From the NCBI RefSeq assembly GCF_021117365.1, contig NZ_CP088262.1:3846501-3910500 (forward strand): 64,000 nt of DNA, read 5' to 3'. Under the pieces are notes generated by a model. That model saw only the letters and a program-made list of their open reading frames with translations, did no database searches and was not told the origin of the DNA. Below are positions 8,549 through 18,017 of this stretch, in pieces. Position numbers and translations under genes: made by a program. Source of the DNA: Nocardioides sp. cx-173. GTDB taxonomy: Bacteria; Actinomycetota; Actinomycetes; Propionibacteriales; Nocardioidaceae. Position 1 is the first letter of the stretch, and each line of letters starts with the position of its first letter.

Positions 8549-9289
8549 ATGTCCAGCACTTCTCAGCCCCTGGTGGCCTTCCGCCGGGTGGGGCGCACCT
8601 TTGAGTCCGTCGAGGCGCTCGCCCCTACCGACCTCAGCGTCTCCCGGGGGGAGCTCGTATCGATCATCGGCCCGTCCGGCTGCGGCAAGTCGACGCTCCT
8701 GCGGCTGGCGTCGGGCCTGGACAAGGCGACCTCGGGCGACATCCAGTTCGCCACCGACAGCGTCGGCTACGTCTTCCAGGACGCCACGCTGATGCCGTGG
8801 CGGACGGTACGCCGCAACGTCGGGCTGCTGGCCGAGCTCCAGGGCATGAGCAAGGCCGGCATCCGCACGGCGGTCGACCGGGCGCTGGCGACCGTCGGAC
8901 TCACCGACTTCGCCGACCACCTCCCTCACCAGCTCTCCGGGGGCATGCGGATGCGGGCCAGCGTGGCCCGCTCGCTGGTGCTCGACCCCGAGGTATTCCT
9001 CTTCGACGAGCCCTTCGGCGCCCTCGACGAGATCACCCGCGGCCGACTCAACCTGGTCCTGATGGACCTCTTCCTCGACCGCTCGTTCGCGGGGCTCTTC
9101 GTGACCCACTCGGTCGAGGAGGCAGTCTTCCTGTCCACCCGGGTGGTCGTGATGTCGGCTCGGCCCGGCCGGATCGTCGAGGAGTTCCACGTGCCCTTCG
9201 AGTTCCCCCGATCCCTCGACCTGCGCTACACGCTGGAGTTCGCCGAGCTCGCCGGCAAGGTCGCCAAGTGCCTGGAGGCGGCCTCGTGA
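8549..9289 (+). CDS. ABC importer ATPase, NitT/TauT (SsuB/TauB) type
   Basis: A 246-residue nucleotide-binding subunit. Walker A G-P-S-G-C-G-K-S (about residue 45), Q-loop in [10 protein letters not shown], signature L-S-G-G-M-R-M-R (about 131), Walker B V-F-L-F-D-E-P and switch His in V-T-H-S-V-E-E-A are all intact. The Q-D-x-x-L-M-P-W form is typical of importers for nitrate, taurine, sulfonates and thiamine precursors. Its stop overlaps the permease GTG. It is the first gene of operon A, so the uptake system leads the catabolic genes behind it. Confidence 0.93.
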   Translation: MSSTSQPLVAFRRVGRTFESVEALAPTDLSVSRGELVSIIGPSGCGKSTLLRLASGLDKATSGDIQFATDSVGYVFQDATLMPWRTVRRNVGLLAELQGMSKAGIRTAVDRALATVGLTDFADHLPHQLSGGMRMRASVARSLVLDPEVFLFDEPFGALDEITRGRLNLVLMDLFLDRSFAGLFVTHSVEEAVFLSTRVVVMSARPGRIVEEFHVPFEFPRSLDLRYTLEFAELAGKVAKCLEAAS

Positions 9290-10086
9290 ACCGCTTGGTC
9301 AAGAAGGTTCTCGTCGCGGTCGTGCCGCCGCTGGCCGTCTTCGCGCTGATGCTCGGGATCTGGTACTTCGTCAGCTACCAGGTGCTGGCCGAGGACGAGA
9401 AGTTCCTGCTGCCGCCGCCGCACGACGTGCTCACCGAGGGCTTCCTCGACTCCGAGATCCGCGCCGACATGCTCGATGCCCTGTGGGTCACCGCCCAGGC
9501 GGCGCTCATCGGTCTGGCGATCTCGGTCGGCATCGGGCTCCTCCTGGCCGTCGCGATGGTCCAGGCCCGCTGGATCGAGCGGTCCCTCTATCCCTACGCG
9601 ATCCTGCTGCAGACCGTCCCGATCCTCGCGATCGTGCCGGTGATCGGCTTCTGGTTCGGCTTCGAGATGTTCGCCCGGGTCGTGGTCTGCGTGATCATCA
9701 GCCTCTTCCCGCTCATCATCAACCCGCTTCAGGGCATGCTCGGCGCCGACCGCGGCCTGCACGACCTCTTCACCCTCGGCGGGTCCGACTCCTTCACCCG
9801 CCTGGTGAAGCTCCAGTTCCCGTCCGCCCTGCCCGACGTCTTCGTCGGCCTGCAGACCGCGGCCGGCCTCGCCGTCGTGGGGGCGACCGTGGGCGACTTC
9901 TTCTTCGGTCGCGGGGAGACCGGGCTGGGCCTGCTCCTCCAGCGCTACAGCTCGCGGCTCCAGTCCGCCGAGATGCTCGCCACCGTCATCGTCGCCTGCC
10001 TGCTGGGCATCGCGGCCTTCTGCATCTTCGGCGCACTCGGACGCCGGATCGTCGGAAAGTGGTCCCCCGCGTGGGGGGCCCGCTGA
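9286..10086 (+). CDS. ABC importer permease, NitT/TauT (SsuC/TauC) type
   Basis: A 266-residue membrane protein starting at GTG 9286 inside the ATPase stop (GTGA overlap). It has about six hydrophobic spans. The BPD_transp_1 EAA-like loop is visible around residues 160-185 ([10 protein letters not shown] then [11 protein letters not shown]). It forms the homodimeric channel that receives substrate from the lipoprotein at 10146-11294. The family carries small organic N- or S-compounds; the substrate here is not readable from sequence. Confidence 0.93.
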   Translation: MNRLVKKVLVAVVPPLAVFALMLGIWYFVSYQVLAEDEKFLLPPPHDVLTEGFLDSEIRADMLDALWVTAQAALIGLAISVGIGLLLAVAMVQARWIERSLYPYAILLQTVPILAIVPVIGFWFGFEMFARVVVCVIISLFPLIINPLQGMLGADRGLHDLFTLGGSDSFTRLVKLQFPSALPDVFVGLQTAAGLAVVGATVGDFFFGRGETGLGLLLQRYSSRLQSAEMLATVIVACLLGIAAFCIFGALGRRIVGKWSPAWGAR

Positions 10087-10145
10087 CGGCGCTCGACCGA
10101 CAGTCCCGCCCCATCCGCTCGCACACCACCTCGAAGGAACCCACC

Positions 10146-11294
10146 ATGACAACTTCAGGCATCCGACGGTCCCTGGCCGTCGGCTCCACCCTCCTCGTCG
10201 GCTCCCTGGTCCTGACCGCCTGCGGCTCGGACGAGGAGCCGACCGCCACCACCACCGGTGAGGGAGTCCTCGCCGAGGTCTGCCCCGAGACCGTGGTGAT
10301 CCAGGCCGACTGGGAGCCCGAGGCAGAGCACGGCGGCATCTACAAGCTCATCGGCGACGACTACACGATCGACGCCGACGCCAAGTCGGTCACCGGCCCG
10401 CTCATCGTCGACGGCGAGGACAGCGGCGTGAACATCGAGATCCGCATCGGCGGCACCTCCGTCGGCTTCCAGTCCGCCCAGTCCCTGATCTATCAGGACC
10501 GCGACATCATGTTCGGCTACGGCCGCGTGGGCGAGTACATGGCCACGCAGGCCGATACCCCGGTCATCGGCGTCCTGGCCTCGATGGCGATCAGCCCGTA
10601 CGCCGTCTACTGGGACGAGGAGACCTACCCCGAGGTCGAGACGATCGCGGACCTCAAGGACACGGGCGCCCCCATCTCGGTCGGCTCGTCCGAGGACGTC
10701 TGGGTCGACTACCTCGTCGGCACCGGGGTCATCGACGAGGACCAGGTCGACCGCAGCGACCAGAACAAGCCGGCCGCGTTCGTGAGCGCGAAGGGCGAGC
10801 TCGCCGAGGCGGGCTTCCTCACGGCCGAGCCCTTCATGTACGAGGAGGAGATCCCGGAGTGGGGCAAGCCCGTCAAGGGCCAGCTGATCCACGACACCGG
10901 CTTCCCCGAGTACTTCCAGGCGCTCACCGTCAGCACGGCGACGTACGAGAAGGAGGCCGACTGCCTCAAGGAGATCGTGCCGATCATGCAGCAGGCGCAG
11001 GTCGACTACATCAACGATGCGACGGCGACCAACGAGCTGGTCGTGGAGCTCGTCAAGGAGTACGACACCGGGTGGGTCTACAGCCTGGAGGGCGGCGAGT
11101 ACGCCCACAAGACGGGCGTCGAGCTGGGGGTGCTCGGTGACAGCGAGGACGGCGTCATGGGCACGTTCGACCTCGAGCGGGTCCAGACCCTGATCGACAT
11201 CGTCGACGAGTACGGCAAGGGCGACGTCTCCGACGCCACGCCCGAGACGCTGGTGACCAACGAGTTCATCGACACCTCGATCAGCGCCGGGTGA
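10146..11294 (+). CDS. Substrate-binding lipoprotein of the NitT/TauT-type importer
   Basis: A 382-residue secreted lipoprotein. The signal peptide (residues 1-~25) ends in a lipobox L-V-L-T-A-C. The mature chain is acidic and has the periplasmic-binding fold expected for NMT1/THI5-like proteins (G-G-T-S-V-G-F-Q-S-A near residue 100, Y-W-D-E-E-T near 155). The ATG follows GAAGGAA. It is 60 bp from the permease gene, the largest gap in the operon, as is common where binding protein is made in excess. The ligand is unknown; by context it should be the compound degraded by operons A-C. Confidence 0.9.
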   Translation: MTTSGIRRSLAVGSTLLVGSLVLTACGSDEEPTATTTGEGVLAEVCPETVVIQADWEPEAEHGGIYKLIGDDYTIDADAKSVTGPLIVDGEDSGVNIEIRIGGTSVGFQSAQSLIYQDRDIMFGYGRVGEYMATQADTPVIGVLASMAISPYAVYWDEETYPEVETIADLKDTGAPISVGSSEDVWVDYLVGTGVIDEDQVDRSDQNKPAAFVSAKGELAEAGFLTAEPFMYEEEIPEWGKPVKGQLIHDTGFPEYFQALTVSTATYEKEADCLKEIVPIMQQAQVDYINDATATNELVVELVKEYDTGWVYSLEGGEYAHKTGVELGVLGDSEDGVMGTFDLERVQTLIDIVDEYGKGDVSDATPETLVTNEFIDTSISAG

Positions 11295-11301
11295 GCGCCT
11301 C

Positions 11302-12378
11302 GTGACCACCCACCTCACGACGGAGTCCCGCGCGGCCGACCAGGCCGCGCGGGGCTCCGCCCCCCACGCCACCCCCCTGACCACCCCCCTGGCCGCCTCC
11401 CTGGCCGCGCTGCTCCCCGAGGCCCGCCTGGCCGGCTCGCGTCGCAAGATCCGCGCGCCGTTCGAGCTCGACCCGACGCTCTGCCTCTACTCGCCGCAGA
11501 CCAACGTGGAGGCCCTGGACCACCCCCGGGTCGCCTCGTGGCTGCGCTACATCCAGGAGGAGTGGACGCCGAGCGCCGTGCCGGGCACGCACTCGCGGAT
11601 CGCTCTGCTGCTGCCCTGCACCAAGATGAAGCCCTACTTCACCAGCCGCGAGCATCGGGGCGTCAACGCCGCCCTCCTGGGCGCCGGGTGGCGCCCGAGC
11701 AGGGCGTACGACGGCCCGGCCGAGCTCGCCTCCGCGCTCGCCGCCGACGAGTCACCCGACCTGCTGGCCAACGCGCCGCTGGTGCGTGACGGGGTCGTGC
11801 TCGACCGGTTCGTGATCTCCGAGCCGCTGGCGCTGGTCCCCTACGAGCACACGATGTACCTCCCCGACGCCCTCGGCGGGGGCCCTTCGCCGGCCGTCTC
11901 GTACGACGACCCCGGGCTGTTCGAGGGGCGCGGCACCTCCGTGTCACCCGAGCACCCGACCTTCAGCGCGGTGCCGCGCGGTGACGGCGCCTTCGCGTGG
12001 GGCCCGGCCGAGCGGGCGGCGTACGCCGCGATGCACCAGGCGATGGTCGAGGCTCTCACCACGACCCTGACCCGACTGACGCCGTCGTACGACGGCGTCC
12101 TCGCGTGGGTCTCCCCCGGGCTCACCCACCGCAGCTTCCTGCTCGGCGTGCTCGACGAGGCACCCACGGGCGAGCTGAGCCTCGAGGTGCTGCCGACGCC
12201 GGCGCAGAAGACGCTCGCCCAGGAGCGACTGGCAGAGCGGCTCGCGAGCGAGGGCCGGCCGGCGGGCGCCGCCTCGGTGCGCTCGGTCTTCGCCCGCGGC
12301 GACGGCCACGACACGCCTCTCGGCCTGCCCGAGCTCGCCGCCACCCTCGTCACGCGCCTGGACGAGCTCACCCGGTGA
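11302..12378 (+). CDS. Stand-alone archaeosine-synthase-like (ArcS core, DUF5591) protein
   Basis: A 358-residue soluble protein. Residues 105-118 read P-C-T-K-M-K-P-Y-F-T-S-R-E-H, an exact match to the ArcS signature P-C-x3-K-P-Y-x2-S-x2-H. Downstream blocks also fit ArcS: an I-S-E-P-L-A-L-V-P-Y segment near 174-183 and a Y-D-G-V-L-A-W near 260. In archaea this core joins lysine to the nitrile of preQ0 in tRNA. Here the TGT-like and PUA domains are absent, so a tRNA substrate is doubtful. The GTG start lies 7 bp after the binding-protein gene and the stop overlaps the dehydrogenase start. Family assignment is from the motif; the reaction (chemistry on a 7-deazaguanine nitrile or related group) is inference. 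Confidence 0.75.
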   Translation: MTTHLTTESRAADQAARGSAPHATPLTTPLAASLAALLPEARLAGSRRKIRAPFELDPTLCLYSPQTNVEALDHPRVASWLRYIQEEWTPSAVPGTHSRIALLLPCTKMKPYFTSREHRGVNAALLGAGWRPSRAYDGPAELASALAADESPDLLANAPLVRDGVVLDRFVISEPLALVPYEHTMYLPDALGGGPSPAVSYDDPGLFEGRGTSVSPEHPTFSAVPRGDGAFAWGPAERAAYAAMHQAMVEALTTTLTRLTPSYDGVLAWVSPGLTHRSFLLGVLDEAPTGELSLEVLPTPAQKTLAQERLAERLASEGRPAGAASVRSVFARGDGHDTPLGLPELAATLVTRLDELTR

Positions 12379-13793
12379 CCACAACGATCTGGGCGCCCGG
12401 GACCGGACAGGTCCTCGGCGACATCACCGCACTGCCGCTCGCGGGCGTAGCGGGCATCGTCGGCGCGGCGCGCGCGGCCGCGGGCGACTGGGCGGGGGCG
12501 GCGCCCCACCAGCGCGCCGAGCCGCTCGTCGCGGCGGCCGACGAGCTGGCCCTGCGCGTCGACGAGCTGGCCGGCCAGCACGCCCGCGAGTCGGGCAAGG
12601 TGCTCGCCCAGGCACACCACGAGGTCCTCGGCGCGATCGCCCTGCTGCGCCGCAACGCCGAGCTCGGCCGCACCGCGGCCGGTGAGCTGGCGGCGACCGG
12701 CTGCCTCCCGGGCGGCGAGCGCGACATCACCATGATCGAGCGGGTGCCGCTCGGCGTCGTGGTCGCGGTGATCCCCTTCAACTTCCCGGTCGAGCTGACC
12801 ATGGAGAAGGCGGCGGCCGCACTGGCGGCCGGCAATGTCGCGATCGTCAAGCTCCCCCCGCAGAACCCCCTCACGACCGCCGCCGTGCTCGACGTGCTGG
12901 AGCGCCACCTCCCGACCGGGGTCCTCCAGCAGGTGTACGCCGATACCGAGACCTCCGCGGCGCTCTGCGCCGCACCCGGGGTGGACGCGGTGTCCCTGAC
13001 CGGGTCCGTCGGCGCCGGGGTGGCGGTGGCCCGAGCGACCGCGGGCGTCCTGCGCCCCCTGCACCTCGAGCTCGGCGGCAACGGCGCCGCGATCGTGCGG
13101 GCCGACGCCGACCTCGACCACGTCGTCACCGAGTGCCTGCGGGGCCGGCTGCTCATGAACGGCCAGGCCTGCGCGGCCACCAAGCGCGTCGTCGCCCACC
13201 GCAGCGTCGCGGCCGACCTGACCGAGCGCCTGGTCGCCGCGCTGAGCGACGTGGCCCCCACCGACCCGCTGTCGCCGGGAGCCCGCCTGGGGCCGCTCAT
13301 CGACGCGGGCGCGGCCGCACGGGTGGAGGAGCAGGTGCAGCGCGCGATCGCCGACGGCGCCACGCGTGCGCTCGGCGCTCCCCCGGACGGCGCCTGGTTC
13401 GCTCCGACCGTCCTCGCCGACGTGCCCGCCGAGGCGGCGGTGCTCCACGACGACGAGATCTTCGGGCCGGTGCTGCCCGTGACGGCCTACGACGACGACT
13501 CCGAGGCGCTCGCGCTCGCCAACGCCACCCGCCTGCGGCTGACCGCCGCCGTCTTCTCCGCCGACCTGCCGACCGCGCTGGCCATGGCGGAACGGCTCGA
13601 CTTCGGCGGCGTCGTCGTCAACGGCACCAACAACTACCGCCCTCCGATCGTGCCGTTCGGAGGAGTCGACCTCGCCGGCGCCGGGCGCGAGGGCCTCGGC
13701 TGGACCTTCCAGGAGCTCACCCGCACCCGCTTCATCGCGCTGCGCGGTGTCCGCCCCGCCGGCATCGTCCCGATCCCGAAGGGAGCATCATGA
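12375..13793 (+). CDS. NAD(P)-dependent aldehyde dehydrogenase
   Basis: A 472-residue ALDH-superfamily enzyme from GTG 12375, overlapping the preceding stop. Catalytic features are present: the oxyanion Asn in P-F-N-F-P-V-E (about residue 137), the general-base Glu in L-E-L-G-G-N (about 235), and the nucleophile Cys266 in G-Q-A-C. An E-I-F-G-P-V-L block follows near 364. It would oxidise an aldehyde to an acid in the cytosol. Pairing with the aminotransferase that follows suggests amine to aldehyde to acid, the usual degradation of an aminoalkyl side chain. Substrate inferred only. Confidence 0.9.
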   Translation: MTTTIWAPGTGQVLGDITALPLAGVAGIVGAARAAAGDWAGAAPHQRAEPLVAAADELALRVDELAGQHARESGKVLAQAHHEVLGAIALLRRNAELGRTAAGELAATGCLPGGERDITMIERVPLGVVVAVIPFNFPVELTMEKAAAALAAGNVAIVKLPPQNPLTTAAVLDVLERHLPTGVLQQVYADTETSAALCAAPGVDAVSLTGSVGAGVAVARATAGVLRPLHLELGGNGAAIVRADADLDHVVTECLRGRLLMNGQACAATKRVVAHRSVAADLTERLVAALSDVAPTDPLSPGARLGPLIDAGAAARVEEQVQRAIADGATRALGAPPDGAWFAPTVLADVPAEAAVLHDDEIFGPVLPVTAYDDDSEALALANATRLRLTAAVFSADLPTALAMAERLDFGGVVVNGTNNYRPPIVPFGGVDLAGAGREGLGWTFQELTRTRFIALRGVRPAGIVPIPKGAS

Positions 13794-15004
13794 CCACCAC
13801 CACCAGCGAGGACTACCGCGACCGCTTCGTGGAGCGGCTCTCGCAGAACATGCCGGGTCGCAAGGACTTCCAGGTGGCGTCGGCGTCCGGGTGCACCCTC
13901 ACCGACGACCAGGGCCGCACCTACCTCGACATGACCTCGGGGATCGGCGTCGCCAACGTCGGCCACTGCCATCCGCGCGTCGTCGCCGCGGTGCAGGAGC
14001 AGGTGGCGCGCTACGCGCACGTCAACGTCTACGGGCGGTTCGTGGTGCCCGAGCAGGTCGAGATGGTCGACCGCCTGGTCGCCGCCGCAGGTCCCGGCTT
14101 CGACATGGCCTACCTGCTCTCGACCGGCGCCGAGGCCAACGAGTGCGCCCTCAAGCTCGCTCGCAAGGTGACCGGCCGCCCGAAGTTCGTCGCCATGGAG
14201 CGGGCCTACCACGGGCGCAGCTTCGGCGCGCTGTCGGTGTCGTGGCGCGAGGAGTGGCGCACGCCGTTCGAGCCGCTGCTGCCGGAGGTCGAGTTCGTGC
14301 CCTTCGACGACCTCGCGGCCGCGGCCGCCGCCATCGACGACCGGACGGCCGCCGTGATCGTCGAGCCGATCCAGGGCGAGGGAGGCATCCGGGTGCCGTC
14401 CGACGGCTTCCTGCCCGGGCTGCGCTCACTCTGCGACGACGCGGGGGCACTGCTGATCGCCGATGAGGTGCAGGGCGGGATGGGTCGCTCCGGTCGGTGG
14501 TTCGCCCACCAGCACTGGGATGTGCGGCCCGACATCGTCACCTGCGCGAAGGCGACCGGTGGCGGGCTTCCGCTCGCCGCGGTGCTCGCGCGGGCCGAGC
14601 TGTTCGCCACGTTCGTCGACCCGCCGCTCTCGCACCTGACGACGATGGGCGGCAACCCGGTCGCCTGCGCGGCCGGCATCGCGGCGTACGACGTCATCGT
14701 CGACGAGGGGCTGCTCGACAACGCGACCGACGTCGGCGCCTACCTGCGCGACGAGCTGAGCACGATGATGACCGACTTCCCCGGCCTGCTCGTCGACGTG
14801 CGCGGCAAGGGGCTCTGGTGCGCGCTGGAGGTCTCGGTCGACGCCAACCCGCTCGTCACCCGGATGCAGGAGCTGGGCGTGCTCACGGGTTCGGTGCTCA
14901 ACCAGTCCGGGACGGTTCGGATCATGCCGCCGCTGGTGATCACGCGGGCCGAGGTCGACGTCTTCCTCGAGGCGCTGCGCACCACGTTGACGGAGATCGC
15001 ATGA
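13790..15004 (+). CDS. Class III pyridoxal-phosphate aminotransferase
   Basis: A 404-residue class III aminotransferase (acetylornithine/GABA/omega-amino-acid group). The PLP lysine is K254 in T-C-A-K-A-T-G-G-G. The S-T-G-A-E-A-N-E cofactor loop is near residue 110, and A-D-E-V-Q-G-G-M-G-R (about 225) holds the PLP-ring Asp. ATG at 13790 overlaps the ALDH stop (ATGA), and the stop overlaps the amidohydrolase start. It moves an amino group from a primary amine or amino acid to a keto acid. With the ALDH before it, it probably processes an amine released from the main substrate. Confidence 0.92.
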   Translation: MTTTTSEDYRDRFVERLSQNMPGRKDFQVASASGCTLTDDQGRTYLDMTSGIGVANVGHCHPRVVAAVQEQVARYAHVNVYGRFVVPEQVEMVDRLVAAAGPGFDMAYLLSTGAEANECALKLARKVTGRPKFVAMERAYHGRSFGALSVSWREEWRTPFEPLLPEVEFVPFDDLAAAAAAIDDRTAAVIVEPIQGEGGIRVPSDGFLPGLRSLCDDAGALLIADEVQGGMGRSGRWFAHQHWDVRPDIVTCAKATGGGLPLAAVLARAELFATFVDPPLSHLTTMGGNPVACAAGIAAYDVIVDEGLLDNATDVGAYLRDELSTMMTDFPGLLVDVRGKGLWCALEVSVDANPLVTRMQELGVLTGSVLNQSGTVRIMPPLVITRAEVDVFLEALRTTLTEIA

Positions 15005-16422
15005 CCACCTTCCTGGTGCGGGGGCGTCACGTCCTCACGATGGCCGGGCTCGCCCCGGTCGGCGAGCGCGAGCGGACGCCCGGCGCCCACCTCGAGGGCG
15101 TCGTCGGCGACGGCGCCGTGCTCGTGCGCGACGGCGAGATCATCGAGGTCGCGGCGTACGACGCCTTGCGGGCCGCGCACCCCGGCGTGCCCGTGCACGG
15201 TGACGGCACCGGGCTGGTCCTGCCGGGCCTGATCTCGACCCACACCCACCTCTCGGAGGCGCTCGGGACCGGCATGGGCTCCGAGCTCTCGCTCTTCGAG
15301 TGGGGCGAGGAGATCGTCGGGCCCCTGGGCCTCGTGCTCACCCGCGAGGACGCCGCCGAGGGCACGGCGCTGCGCGCCGTCGAGATGCTGCTCTCGGGGG
15401 TCACGACCGTCAACGACATGTTCTGCCACGGCCACCTGAGGTCGCGCGCCTCCCTCGGGGTCGTCGACGGGCTCACGCGGGCCGGCATGCGCGGCGTGGT
15501 CTCCTACGGAGCCGAGGACCTGCCGCTGGGCGCCCTGGTCGACCTGGAGCCCACCGAGATCATCGACGACATCCTCGCCGAGCAGGTCGACCTCGCGGCG
15601 CACGTCGCGACCGCGCCGCTGATCGACTTCCGGTACGGCGTCGGCACGATGCTCGGCCAGAGCGACGACCTGCTCGCCGGCGGGGTCGAGCTCTGCCGCG
15701 AGCACGGCTGGGCGGCGCACACCCACCTCGCCGAGGTCCGCGAGGAGCTCACCGCGAGCCGCTCCCGCTGGGGACACCGCACCGTCGACCACGCGCTGAG
15801 GATCGGGCTCTTCGAGCGGCCGCTGATCGCCGGACACGGGGTCTGGCTGACCGAGTCCGACATCGCGACGTTCGCCCGGCACGACGTGGCGATCGCGCAC
15901 AACCCGGTCGCCAACATGATCCTGGCCTCCGGGGTCTGCCCGGTGCCGCGGCTGCGCGCCGCCGGCGTCGTGGTCGGCATCGGCACCGACGGCGCCGCCT
16001 CCAACGACAGCCAGGACATGCTCCAGGCGGTCAAGGCAGCCGCGCTGCTGCAGAAGCTGCACCATCTCGACGCCCTGGTCATCGACGCGCTGGATGTGCT
16101 CACCATGGCCACGATCGACGGTGCCCGGGCCCTCGGCATCGACCACCTGGTCGGCTCGCTCGAGACCGGCAAGCGCGCCGACATCGTCCTGCTCCAGGAC
16201 ACCGTGGACGTCTCGGTGCTCCACGACCCCGTGTCCCAGCTGGTCTACGGCGCGTCGCCGCGCTCGGTGCGCGACGTGTGGGTCGACGGCGTGCAGGTCG
16301 TCTCCGACCACCGCTGCGCGAGCGTCGACGAGACGGCGCAGATCGTGCGCTGCCGGCCGCTGATGGAGCGCATCGCGCGCGCGTCCGGTCTCGCCGCCAC
16401 CGGTCACTCGGTGCTGGCATGA
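15001..16422 (+). CDS. ATZ/TRZ-type amidohydrolase (deaminase-like), operon A copy
   Basis: A 473-residue metal-dependent amidohydrolase of the chlorohydrolase/SAH-guanine-deaminase group. Metal and catalytic motifs are complete: S-T-H-T-H-L-S-E (about residue 80), H-T-H-L-A-E (about 241), A-G-H-G-V-W (about 278) and G-T-D-G-A-A-S-N-D (about 329). It shares long near-identical stretches with 34073-35434, including H-N-P-V-A-N-M-I-L-A-S-G-V, so the two are paralogues in different operons. The family hydrolyses C-NH2 or C-Cl on azine/purine rings. A role in deaminating a 2-amino-4-oxo-pyrimidine ring is inferred. Confidence 0.9.
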   Translation: MTTFLVRGRHVLTMAGLAPVGERERTPGAHLEGVVGDGAVLVRDGEIIEVAAYDALRAAHPGVPVHGDGTGLVLPGLISTHTHLSEALGTGMGSELSLFEWGEEIVGPLGLVLTREDAAEGTALRAVEMLLSGVTTVNDMFCHGHLRSRASLGVVDGLTRAGMRGVVSYGAEDLPLGALVDLEPTEIIDDILAEQVDLAAHVATAPLIDFRYGVGTMLGQSDDLLAGGVELCREHGWAAHTHLAEVREELTASRSRWGHRTVDHALRIGLFERPLIAGHGVWLTESDIATFARHDVAIAHNPVANMILASGVCPVPRLRAAGVVVGIGTDGAASNDSQDMLQAVKAAALLQKLHHLDALVIDALDVLTMATIDGARALGIDHLVGSLETGKRADIVLLQDTVDVSVLHDPVSQLVYGASPRSVRDVWVDGVQVVSDHRCASVDETAQIVRCRPLMERIARASGLAATGHSVLA

Positions 16423-18017
16423 GCCGGTCGGTCATCGTCGTCGGCGGCGGTCACAACGGGCTCGTCGCCGCCGTACGGCTGGCGCGCGCGGGCTGCCGGG
16501 TCACCGTCCTCGAGCAGGGTGTCGAGCCCGGCGGCTGCGTCTGGACCGAGACCCATCCCTCGGGCGTCGTCGTCGAGCGGGGGGCTTGGGAGCATGCCGG
16601 CGTGCTCGACGTCGCCCGCGAGCTCGAGCTGGACGTCGACTACGTCGAGCACCCGGTCGCCGCCGGCTTCCACTTCGCCGACGGTACGCAGCGGGTCTTC
16701 CACACCGACCTGGAGCACACCGTGCGCGAGCTCGGCGCCGACGGGCCGGCGTACCGCCGCCTGGTCGACCTCGCCGACACGCTCTTCGGGCTGCTCGACA
16801 CCTTCGCCACCCCACCTACGCCGGCCGAGGTCGCGGCCGCTCTCGCGGCGGTGCCGGGCGGCGACGCGCTCTTCCGCACCATGGTGCAGTCCGCGGAGAC
16901 GGTGATCGAGGCGACCTTGACCGACCCCTTCGCCCGCGCCGCACTGGCCCTCCAGGCCTCGCACGCTCAGGTGCCCGCGTGGGCGCCGGGCACCGGTCTC
17001 TTCGCGTTCCTGCTGCCGCTCGCCCACGGCGGCCCGTCGGTGCGCCCGCTCGGCGGCTCGCGAGCGCTGGTCGACGGCCTGGTCGCCGCGCTCGAGGCGG
17101 CCGGCGGGACGGTGCGCACGTCCGCCCCGGTCGTACGCCTCTCGACGCACCGGCGCCGCGGCGCCGCCTTCGGTGGCGGTCTCGACGAGTCCGGCGGGGG
17201 CGGGGGCGGCGAGGTCGAGCTCGCCGACGGCACCGTGCTTGCCGCCGACGTCGTCGTCTCGACGCTCGGGCTGCCCCGCACCGGCTCGCTGCTGACGGAT
17301 CCGGCACCGGCGCTGAGGGCGGCGGCGAGCGACCTGCACAGCGGCCACTTCAACGTCTCCGAGCTCACCGCCACGGTCGTCTCCTCGGCGCCGGTCCCAC
17401 TCCCGTGGGACGACACGGACGCGATCTGGTACGCCGTCGCCGAGCCGGGCGACGTACGTCGCGGCTTCGGCGAGATCCTCGCCGGCCAGCTGCCCACCTC
17501 GCCGTGGTCCATGGTGGGCGGGGTCCGGCAGCCCGCCGGGGTGGCCGGCGCCGCCACGTGGCTGAGCTCCGTCGTCCCCCTCGACCCCGCCGACGGGCCG
17601 TGGACGGCCGAGCGGGAGCGCCTCGCCGGCGAGCGACTGGTCGACCACGTCTCCTCGGTGCTCGGCGTCGACCTGCGTGCCGGGCTGGTCGACCTGGTCG
17701 TCTCGGGACCGGCGACCTGGGCCGGCCGGGTCGGCGGAGACGGCAGTCCCAACCACCTCGACAACACCCTCGACCAGCTGCTCGGCTGGCGCGTACCGGG
17801 CCACGCGGACCTGCGCACCGAGCTGCCCTGGCTCTTCCTCGCCGGCGCCGGCTCACACCCCGGCGGCGGGCTGTCGGGCGCCTCCGGCTCGGCGGTCGCG
17901 ACCACCGTGCTTTCCGGTGCCGCGACGCCGCCTCGAGCCGAGCGACTGCGCGCCGAGGTGCGCGGACTGGTCCGCGGCTTCCAGGCCTACCGCTCCCTGA
18001 GAAAGGGCATCCGATGA
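16419..18017 (+). CDS. CrtI/phytoene-desaturase-like FAD oxidoreductase
   Basis: A 532-residue FAD-dependent protein. The N-terminal dinucleotide-binding motif is V-V-G-G-G-H-N-G-L-V-A-A (residues 7-18), followed by V-L-E-Q and the G-G-C-V-W-T-E FAD loop typical of the CrtI/amine-oxidase family. A C-terminal FAD block (L-A-G-A-G-S-H-P-G-G-G) lies near residue 480. An unusual Gly-rich insert (D-E-S-G-G-G-G-G-G near 255) is probably a disordered loop. ATG overlaps the amidohydrolase stop. No carotenoid genes are near, so oxidation or desaturation of the pathway substrate is more likely. Confidence 0.85.
   Translation: MSRSVIVVGGGHNGLVAAVRLARAGCRVTVLEQGVEPGGCVWTETHPSGVVVERGAWEHAGVLDVARELELDVDYVEHPVAAGFHFADGTQRVFHTDLEHTVRELGADGPAYRRLVDLADTLFGLLDTFATPPTPAEVAAALAAVPGGDALFRTMVQSAETVIEATLTDPFARAALALQASHAQVPAWAPGTGLFAFLLPLAHGGPSVRPLGGSRALVDGLVAALEAAGGTVRTSAPVVRLSTHRRRGAAFGGGLDESGGGGGGEVELADGTVLAADVVVSTLGLPRTGSLLTDPAPALRAAASDLHSGHFNVSELTATVVSSAPVPLPWDDTDAIWYAVAEPGDVRRGFGEILAGQLPTSPWSMVGGVRQPAGVAGAATWLSSVVPLDPADGPWTAERERLAGERLVDHVSSVLGVDLRAGLVDLVVSGPATWAGRVGGDGSPNHLDNTLDQLLGWRVPGHADLRTELPWLFLAGAGSHPGGGLSGASGSAVATTVLSGAATPPRAERLRAEVRGLVRGFQAYRSLRKGIR

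Noticed and set aside
16419..18017. Carotenoid biosynthesis gene
   Set aside because: The CrtI-like fold is clear, but no crtB, crtE or cyclase is nearby, and the gene is coupled to amidohydrolase and methyltransferase genes.
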